64,000 nucleotides of DNA, from contig JAGUCH010000008.1 of NCBI GenBank assembly GCA_019096065.1, forward strand, positions 1,059,001 to 1,123,000, given 5' to 3'. Below, piece after piece: positions 56,655 to 64,000 of the stretch; within the stretch, counting starts at the first letter, position 1, and every line of letters begins with the position of its first letter. The stretch comes from Paracyclopina nana. Lineage: Eukaryota; Arthropoda; Copepoda; Cyclopoida; Cyclopettidae. Made by a program: the position numbers and the translations under genes. The notes beneath the pieces are model-generated. The model was not told the DNA's origin and did no database searches. It was given only the letters and a program-made list of their open reading frames with translations.

Positions 56655-59600
56655 TCACATATGGTAGGCCTCATAGGGCATACCATTGTTGTCATATGAG
56701 TATCTTGTGGTTTGGATTCCTGCTTTTTCTTCCAACATTTCCCTCCTGGCATCTTTGTCCCCAGGGCCCCAATTTGGTAAGGGCTTGACCACTTGGCTGA
56801 TCCTTCCTTTGTAAGCATAGTACAGTGTCTGTAGTACAGCCCACAAAGGCACTTGCACAGCTGACAGAGCCACAAGACTCCAGCCCACTGCATGAGCCCA
56901 ATCAGGGTAGGGAATGATGTCTGCATACCTATAAAAGAACAAAGTTTACGCCTTAAAAATGTCGTCATTCAAATAGTTTCAAAGCAAATATCAAAGAAAT
57001 GTGACTCAATGCTCTTCTCTCAATTTTACTTTCAGTGCTCAAAACTGAAAAGTAAGCTGAGAGTGCAAAGCTCCTGCACAACAAGATTTGTTTGAAGCTT
57101 GTCGATGAATTCAAAAGGCGATAACTTACAAGGGCGCTTTCCAGGTGACCAAAGAGGCAACCAGGATGATTGCCAGGAACACTGGTGCCACAATGGTCCA
57201 GCAAATCTTCCAGAACCAGTTGGGCTCAAATCCCAGCATCCTTTTCATGTCTTTGCAAAAGTTGAACACTCCATAGATCCACATGAAGCCAACACACTCC
57301 CAGAAGGCTGTCCAGAGCACAGCAAATCCAGCTCCATAGGTGTCCATGAGGCTGAGCACAAACTGGCCAGCATTGGAGGCACAGGGCAGTCCCAGGAGAA
57401 AGCAAGCACTGCAGGCCAGAGCAGTGATTTTGATCTTGTGATTCCTGGCCCTGGGGTAGCCATCATAGATGGCTGTGAGGGCAGTTTCAAGCAGGGCAAA
57501 CTCAGAGTCAAGTCCCAGGAGGAAAATCATGAAGAAGAACAGGACTGACCAGAGCCAGGGCAGGGGCAATTTGGCCAGGGCTGTGGGGTAGACCACAAAG
57601 GCCAACCCTGGCCCACCTTCAGCCACATTTTCAATGTCCACACCAATCTCCTCAGAGAGGAAGCCAAGGACAGAAAAGATGACCACTGAGGCAATCAGTG
57701 AGGTGATGAAGTCCAGTGAGGAGACCAGATTGGCATCAAAGTTCACCTTGTTGTTGAACTTGTTGTAGGAGCCAAACATCATGAGCCCACCCCAGGAAAT
57801 GCCCAGGGAGAAGAACATCTGCTCAGCTGCATTCCTCCACACCTTGAAGTCCATCAGCTGCTCCCACTTGGGCACAAACAAGAAGTAGAGACCTTTGGCA
57901 GCTCCTGGCAAAGTCACACCCCTGGCCAGCAAGGCAATGAGGATCACATAGGGGAAAGTGGCTGTGAAATAGACCACTTTGCCACTGGACTTGACGCCCT
58001 TCATCAAGCATAGGAAAACCACAATCCAGGAGAGGAGCAGGGACAAAGGCAGGGGGTAGTTGAAGCCTCCCAAGTCTCCAGGATCAGGCATGCCATTGGT
58101 GATGTTCAAGATGTACCTCTCCCAAAACTGGGTGGTTGGCAGCTCGGAGTAGGTGCAATTCTCAGTGATGCCATAGTCCGGACGACAGCGCTTCAACCCT
58201 ATGAAATTGGACGTGGAGTTGTCTGGAACGGTGCAGTTCTCAGTAGCACCCCACCACTCGCCTGGAAAAGTAAACAAAATAATTGATGAGTCATGGTTAA
58301 GAAAAAAAATGAATGCTGTTCCACTTGATGGCAACTTCAGGCTCAGACAGGATGTAGGGGGAAAAAAGTTCTAGTGTCTATTTGGGGAACAAAGAAGCGT
58401 AGAGTTTATGAAGTAGGTTTCGAGATTATTTTCTCCAAGTGGGACTTGAACCAGGGTGGTCTTAGAGATAGTCCATTTTTTTGCCACTGGAGCCATCTTT
58501 TAAAAACAGTTAATGATGGGTTTGCGCTAGAGTGCTTATGTTAGGTTTAACCTAACTCCACTGTATTTTTCTTTTTGGGCCTAACGGGGTTCGAACCAGG
58601 TACTTTTTGACCTATTTACTTTTAGTACCACTGTAGCCAGCCAACTTAATTTTTTGGACTTTTGAAGTGAGAATGTCTAGCCACTTACCACAATATGTCC
58701 ATGGCAGCTCCTCATAAGTTCCCCTGAATGAGGCTCCAATGTACACAATGCTGTAGCTCATGATGACATTGTAGTAGATGCATACAATGAGACTGAGCAC
58801 AAGCATGCCAAAGCCAATGCCTTTGCAAATGGGAGCACATCTCCAGATTTGCAGCGGGCTCAATCTGGCATATTGGCCAATGGCAGTTTCCATGTAATAC
58901 ATTGGTTTTCCCACAAAAATCAAAAGGATGAAGTAAGGTATGAGGAAGGCTCCGCCGCCATTTTGGTAAGCCAAATAGGGGAACCTCCACACATTTCCAA
59001 TGCCAACCTGAAAAATGAGGGTGTAATTTTTACTTTTTGCCATAACAACAATTTGAAAGTGATAAGTAATAATGGACACAGCCAAATGCCTCATTATTAT
59101 TGCATGAAGGACAATGAACTTTCCTCATCAAGGATTCGAACCAGGCCACCTTAGGAGAAAGGCCCAACTTTTGCCACTTTAAAATTCAAACTTTATAAAT
59201 ATTTTTAATTAACTGTTTTCGAAAGTTTGATAATTTTCAACTATTTTGGCTCACTAAAATAGCAGAATTTCAAGGCCATTCTAATAAAATTGATGAAAAA
59301 GTAGAGTGTTTTAAAAAAGAGAAATTAGGCTGTATGTAACTGTATAATTTATGTATATAGGTCTGTTTGCTTAAGCAATTGCTCAACAGCACTCAAATAG
59401 CTCATAAAAGGGAGCAAATAAAAGGAGCATAAATGTTTCTACTCAGTTGTTGTTGTTCAAAATAAATCTTACTGAGAATCCCACGCAGCTGAGAATGAAC
59501 TCAGCTTTTGATCCCCAATGTCCTCTGTCATATTCCTCTTCTTCCTCAGCATTTTCCACTTGGTGATGATTACTATGGTAGCCGTTGGAGCCGGAATTAA

Positions 59601-59754
59601 CCCGTCCATTTGTGTCGTAGGGTTTTGGCGCGGAAAATTCCGCCATTTCGTATTTGGGGTAAAACTGAGCTGCACCGAATTGCGGAGTGTTCACTTGATA
59701 ACTGTTGGTCACCGCCGTGCCATTTGACGACTTTTTCTGCTGTTGCGAGCGCAT
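56655..59754 (-). CDS. Sodium:neurotransmitter symporter (SLC6), amino-acid type
   Basis: Exons 59754-59473, 59007-58689, 58261-57130 and 56928-56655 give 668 residues. TM1 reads [30 protein letters not shown]-like sequence, diagnostic of SLC6. The position that is Asp in monoamine transporters is Gly here, as in amino acid, GABA and glycine transporters. The second extracellular loop has several N-glycosylation sequons and a Cys pair. TM6 (FFSLGISWGGLMMFGSYN) and TM8 (LLGLDSEFALLET) carry the usual sodium-site residues. Twelve membrane spans fit. The 70-residue N-terminus is hydrophilic, with an acidic run just before TM1. The substrate cannot be assigned from sequence alone; glycine or neutral amino acids are the best guess. 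Introns 1 and 2 hold tRNA-like repeats. Confidence 0.92.
58433..58497 (-). repeat. tRNA-derived SINE-like repeat, copy a
   Basis: On the minus strand, GGCTCCAGTGGC (A-box-like) is followed about 40 bp later by CTGGTTCAAGTCCC (B box). It resembles the copies at 58576 and 59123. It lies in SLC6 intron 2. Confidence 0.55.
58576..58642 (-). repeat. tRNA-derived SINE-like repeat, copy b
   Basis: Minus strand GGCTACAGTGGTA and CTGGTTCGAACCCCG, ending in GGCCC, with the same spacing as copy a. Confidence 0.55.
59123..59180 (-). repeat. tRNA-derived SINE-like repeat, copy c
   Basis: Minus strand AAGTGGCAAAAG then GGCCTGGTTCGAATCC. The 5' part is degenerate. Located in SLC6 intron 1. Confidence 0.5.
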
Positions 59755-60489
59755 TTTTTGGTGTTTTGTTGCTTGTTGTGCGCGCGCTGCAGCAACGTGC
59801 GCGCGCGTGCGAATTTAGTAGCGCCTCCCACAAATAAAAAGGGATATCACCTGCAAAGTAAAAAAAAACCATGAGGAAAAACTTGATTTTTAATTCTTAT
59901 GGTAAATACAGGATGACCCTTAGTAAGTGATAGGGAAGTGAATTTCAGTTGCGTTTTGCTTGGGTCATCTTGTCTTTTTTTTTTGGTACATCTTGTGGGA
60001 ATTCCAAAGCAACGCCAAGGTTGTGACGTCACAATTTGTTGTGGAAACTTCCTTGATGTTCCCAAGTTCATCAGAATCACAAAGTTCCTATTTTCCCCAT
60101 AAATAAAGGAGTGCTCATCTGCTTTGAAAAATCCACTAATTTAGCCTTTTCAAATAAAAAAATGTCAAGTTTGCATTGTATTGATGGACTTTTTTTAATG
60201 ATTTGTTTTGGGAAAAAAGGAGTAAAAGAACCTTAGATGAACTCCACTTTGAGTTATATATACACAGGTATGATTTAAGAGTACTTATTGACAATTTCCA
60301 CAAAATGTTGCTACAATGATTCATCCACCTTTTTATTGATGTGAGCAGGTAAACAAAGGCAGTTTTCCAAATTGCAGGGCAGGTGACTCAATAAAGTTCA
60401 ATTAAGAGCTACAAAGGCTTTTTCAGTTGATGAACCATCAATGCAACTTGAATTGTGGTGGCAAACTACCATACAACGCTTTTTTAATG
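59755..60489. other. SLC6 upstream region
   Basis: GC/CpG-rich patches (GCGCGCGC near 59789-59815) just upstream of the SLC6 start suggest a promoter. Further out the sequence is AT-rich, with no supported gene. Confidence 0.4.
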
Positions 60490-60926
60490 TTTATTAGGAC
60501 ACCCTGTTTTTTCAAAGTTCCACTTTCACTCCTATTTCTTTACATATTTGGACACCCTGTATTTCCTAAGTCTTATTTTGGCACCCTTTTCTCCATAGCT
60601 AATTTTGGACACCCAGTTTTTAAAGCTTAGCTTTTACGCCCTGTTTCTTTATGTATTAGAACACCCTGTTTTTTCAAAGTCTTAATTTAAAGCCCTTTTC
60701 TTCGCAGCTAATTTTGGACACCCTGTTTTTTTAAGTTTATTTTTGACGCCCATTTTCTTTACATACTTGGACACCCTGTTTTTTCAAAGTCTTAATTTAA
60801 AGCCCTTTTTTTAAAGTTTTAGTGCATTTGACGCCCTTTTTCTTTATAAACTTGGACACCCTGTTTTTTAAGTCTTCATTTAAACCCCTTTCCTCCATTG
60901 GTAATTTGGGACACCCTGTTTTTTAA
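60490..60926. repeat. Minisatellite with GGACACCCTGTTTTTT core
   Basis: About a dozen degenerate copies of GGACACCCTGTTTTTT or TGACGCCC(T)TTTTCTTTA, with spacing mostly 30-65 bp. Units alternate between two sub-motifs. Confidence 0.8.
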
Positions 60927-62289
60927 ACCTTAAATGCCGTATTATTATTCATCGAAAGCCTAATGTAACAACAATGATTTTTGAAAACTTTACTCTTTTG
61001 GGATTGCCCTGCTTTTCAAACATTAAATAGTTTAGCATTTTTGATGCATTAAAAATGGGAACTTTGTCCACCTGCTCGAAAAAAATCAACTACTTCCGGT
61101 GTGACCTTCAGCAACTTCAATTTTATTTTGGCATCTGAAAAAAGTTTGGCTGAAAACCGCGCACTTTTCTCACACAATAATAATAATAAAGTCCTTAAAA
61201 GGCATACTGAAGAGTGTTCAAGGCCTTAATTTTTGCGCTTCTGTTTGGAAAACAGTAGTGATATTTCACAACTTTATCTTGGGCAGACTTTCTCTACCTG
61301 AGGTCAAGTTCAATTTCAAATTTGAGTTGCACACAGAGGAAAATTTTGAAGGGCAATAATGAGTGCAAAATAGCATTGAATTCAAGGCTTCTTCTCTGCA
61401 CAAAATTTGCACCCAATGAAAATCATGGCAAATTCAAATCTGTAAGTATATTCTATAGCAATACTTTTCAGCCTTGATTTGAAGCAATACAAGTAAAACT
61501 GGAACAAGTGTTCAAAACTAGTCTAGATAAGAGCAAAAAGGCCCGCAAGTGTTATAAAATATAATATTTTGTAAATCCTTACCTAAAATGGTGTTTTAAG
61601 GCTGAATTAACCACTCCTTGTTCTCAGGACATTGGACAACAAGTGACTGACATGACAGTTGGCTTTTGACGCACTTTTCCTACTTTTTTGTGTTGAACCA
61701 ATATTTTTCATAAAATCAGAAACTAAATTTTGATGCAATTCAGTACATGAGTTAATTTTGAAATAAGAAAAAAAATATGCGCGTTCAAGACAAGTTTAAT
61801 CCACTGTGCAAGTGATGGTATATATAGGTTGGCCTGAAGGCCTGATGAGCGCACAGTGGAACATTAAAACTGACTGGGAACAAAAAAATCCTGGTCAGCT
61901 TAGAAAATGACAAAAGGGAAATCTTGAACTCACTTCAGCTCACTTAGAGAACAAAGGCTTCATTAGTAGTAAAGTTGTATTTTAGATTAGGGTTAAAAGA
62001 GAACAATTTTGTTTTCAGTCTTGTTTTAAGCTTCCTTACCTTGTCAAATTGAGGCCCAGAGAAATGCAATGATTTGGGCAAGCCAATTTACAGGGTGACC
62101 CAGGGATTTTGTGCAAAGCTCGGATTACATTTTGATAAGGAATTGTTGGGTCACTGTGCTGGAAAATGGAAAAATTGGCATGGTATAATCATTCAAGTTT
62201 GCACACTGTCATCATTATTCAACATCTGGAATGCAAGTTTGCATGAAAGTTTTGTCAAACATATTGAGATTTCGCAATAATGAGCATTA
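60927..62289. other. AT-rich intergenic DNA with CACAGTG ends
   Basis: No supported gene. A CCACTGTG terminus (about 61802-61809) preceded by GCGCG, and an outward-facing CACAGTGG at about 61853, look like ends of short Transib-like elements. Confidence 0.45.
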
Positions 62290-62602
62290 ATAGCAACTTT
62301 GCTGCACCTGATGTTACCAATCTTGGCAAATTCAATCGGTGTGAATGCAGTTGTTAATTTTTAGCCACTTCAAAGCAGAACTCGATTGACATTCAAGTGT
62401 TGCGATATCAAACACATTGCATCAAAAGCGTTCAATTTTAGAGGAACCATGCCAATTTTCGTGGCTTATCTTAGTTTTGTCGCGAATGAGCAGCGATGTG
62501 ACAAATTTCGATAATAAAGGCTTGCAAAGCATGAATGGAGATGATGGAGCCAATTGTGATGTCCTTGGAATGGATAAACTGCCATTAAAAGCCACAAGTT
62601 GA
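62290..62602 (+). pseudogene. Decayed inverted copy of the small secreted cysteine-rich gene
   Basis: Translation around 62293-62352 gives NFAAPDVTN..KFN.C, matching NCAAPNGDNYNKFN of the intact gene at 62934-63588. Translation around 62488-62600 gives GLQSMNGDDGANCD and LPLKAT, matching GLQAMYGDAGANCD and LSLKAK. Frame, start and intervening exon sequence are lost. It is on the opposite strand and converges with the intact gene. Confidence 0.7.
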
Positions 62603-62933
62603 GCTTTGCAAAGATAGTAAAACTTCACTTCTTTGAATCATCTACTTAAAAGCGCTCAAATGAACATTCACTTTGTGATTTATATCATGCGCTAAAAAAT
62701 ATTTCCTGGTTTGCCAAAACTCGTTTTCCAAATCTGCAAATCTGTCTCCTACATTTGAAATTCTTATGTCATAAGCACACTTCAATATTTGATGGCGGAA
62801 CAATTCTAAAGGCAACTCACGCAACCTCTCAACAAAGTAACGCATGATTTATGCAGTAACGATGTATTTAGCACCAAACAAACAATAAAGCGTTTATTTA
62901 AACAACCATGTCGTTAATTTCCTCCTTTTGCCT

Positions 62934-63588
62934 TTACGCCTTGCAGTTTCCCAAAGATTCCCTCAACTGGTTTTCACAAGCCTTCATTAAAAGAGAGTAA
63001 TCATGTTAATCACTTATTTTAAGTTATTTCCAAAAAGTTATTGATTTTCAACTTACAACAACTGCAGCAGCGTTGGCACAAGCGTAAAATGAGTTTAAGG
63101 CAGCGTCCAAAGAAGCGAAGTCAAAAGATCCTGGCCAAGCCCAAGTTTTGGCCTTTAGTGACAAGTTAGCAATTCCAGGGGCATCACAATTGGCACCAGC
63201 ATCACCATACATGGCTTGCAAGCCTTCAACATCGACACTTCTTCCATCGTTGCTCAGCTACAATCATAGCGATTTTAAGCCGATATTTTGAAATACACAA
63301 TATATGTTATTTGAGCCTACAAATCCAAGAGAATTGGTGAGACAACTGGCAAATCCGGCGCTGCCTTGGGGATAAGCGTTACAACTGTCAGCAGCCTGGT
63401 TGAATTTGTTATAATTGTCTCCATTGGGTGCAGCACAGTTGCACATAACCTGTCAAGAGATGACTTTTAGCAATATTTCAAAAAAGGGGAGTTATTCAAC
63501 TTGCAGTGGAGACTCCCACAGTGACATCTCCGGAAGCTTGGGAGATCACAGCGACAAAGGCCAAAAGGGCAACCTTGATGAAAGCCAT
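62934..63588 (-). CDS. Small secreted eight-cysteine protein, unrecognised family
   Basis: Exon 1 starts at 63588 with a clear signal peptide (MAFIKVALLAFVAVISQASG). Its 3' end is uncertain (about 63510-63525, phase 0). The later exons, 63449-63321, 63257-63057 and 62981-62934, are in phase 0. The mature part of about 130 residues has eight Cys (MCNC, DSC, ASC, ANC, YACA, ACE, NC), which could form four disulphides, and is rich in Ala, Asn and Gly. I do not recognise the family. TATAAAAGG lies 54 bp before the ATG and an AATAAA lies past the stop (plus-strand 62896-62901 region), so it is a compact, probably well-expressed gene for an extracellular or cuticular protein. Confidence 0.75.
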
Positions 63589-63641
63589 TTTTTCAGATGC
63601 AGTTGAGACAGTTGAATGTAAGCTGAGTGTCATTTGTGAGT

Positions 63642-63650
63642 CCTTTTATA
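63642..63650 (-). promoter_or_regulatory. TATA box of the secreted protein gene
   Basis: TATAAAAGG on the minus strand lies 54 bp upstream of the start codon at 63588. This leaves a short 5' UTR of roughly 25 bases. Confidence 0.6.
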
Positions 63651-64000
63651 GGACTTTCTGCTAGCCACAAGTTCCACAGTGGCAAATAAAGAGCCCATTG
63701 TGAGACTAATGCATTTTGTGGCTAAATCACTGAGTGCCTCACTTTTTCTTTTACAATTGATTTTTTCACTGATTCCTATCTAAGTGTTCTAGTTAAAAAG
63801 TTGGCAGGTAAATCCTTGCTAATCGTCCCACAACTCGATGCATCATCAGAGAGGGTTTCCATGAATGTAGTGCACAGTGGGGTGAATAAGGAAGTGGAAA
63901 CATGATCATTTCATGTGTGGCCCAGTTTCCTTTGTTGGAAAATCGAGGAAAATTTGGAGCTCTTCTTCTGCAGATGAATGCAAAGGGTGAAAGTCTTTTG
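63651..64000. other. Upstream DNA at the right window edge
   Basis: No gene is seen. CACAGTGGGGT at about 63872 is another candidate left end of the CACAGTG element family. Confidence 0.4.

Noticed and set aside
57099-57548. Plus-strand ORF over the SLC6 exon
   Set aside because: Opposite-strand shadow of the transporter exon, which has clear family motifs.

Overview
The window is metazoan nuclear DNA. Genes are split by many short GT-AG introns (about 46-80 bp), coding islands are separated by AT-rich repetitive DNA, and the gene set is animal: a Kv channel, a high-affinity choline transporter, an SLC6 transporter, a DEG/ENaC channel and an M1 aminopeptidase. Pickpocket-like DEG/ENaC sequence, an LNR-containing membrane protein and compact introns suggest an ecdysozoan, possibly a crustacean such as a copepod. 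That placement is inference and weak.

Layout. 1-1557 (-) and 1967-14548 (+) are two divergent, unrecognised multi-exon genes. The second has a 9.24 kb Ty3/gypsy-type LTR retrotransposon (5002-14241) in its last intron. The element has 245-bp LTRs that match at every base I compared, a CTTT target duplication, gag with CCHC knuckle, protease, RT-RNase H-integrase and an env-like gene. It is much more GC-rich than the host DNA and carries a textbook -1 frameshift signal, but protease/pol and env are interrupted by frame breaks. 14549-21243 is intergenic with a minisatellite, a tRNA-Asp gene and a 786-bp segment duplicated at 39 kb. 21244-25407 is a choline transporter (SLC5A7-like) with an intronless triple-alpha-crystallin small heat-shock protein gene nested in intron 1, followed by two tandem copies of that gene's 3' end. 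27522-41362 is a Shab-like Kv channel whose 8.8-kb pore intron holds a foldback-like composite: inverted arms of 110-bp repeats around a 169-bp satellite, a palindrome and a 159-bp repeat.

42221-43832 (+) and 49787-51445 (-) are inverted paralogues with LisH-like and Myb-like stretches. Between them lie a type II membrane protein with LNR, PAN-like and kelch-like regions (44046-45919, -) and a DEG/ENaC channel (46408-49447, -). 53372-56552 (+) is a puromycin-sensitive-type aminopeptidase, convergent with an SLC6 amino-acid-type transporter (56655-59754, -). The right end has a minisatellite and a small secreted eight-cysteine protein gene (62934-63588, -) facing a decayed inverted copy of itself.

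Several neighbours are neuronal or membrane genes (choline uptake, Kv, DEG/ENaC, SLC6), but nothing in the layout shows co-regulation. The most unusual items are the retroelement RNA signals, the foldback/satellite composite, short elements with CACAGTG termini and 5-bp duplications (Transib/RAG-like), and the near-exclusively synonymous divergence of the heat-shock 3' copies.
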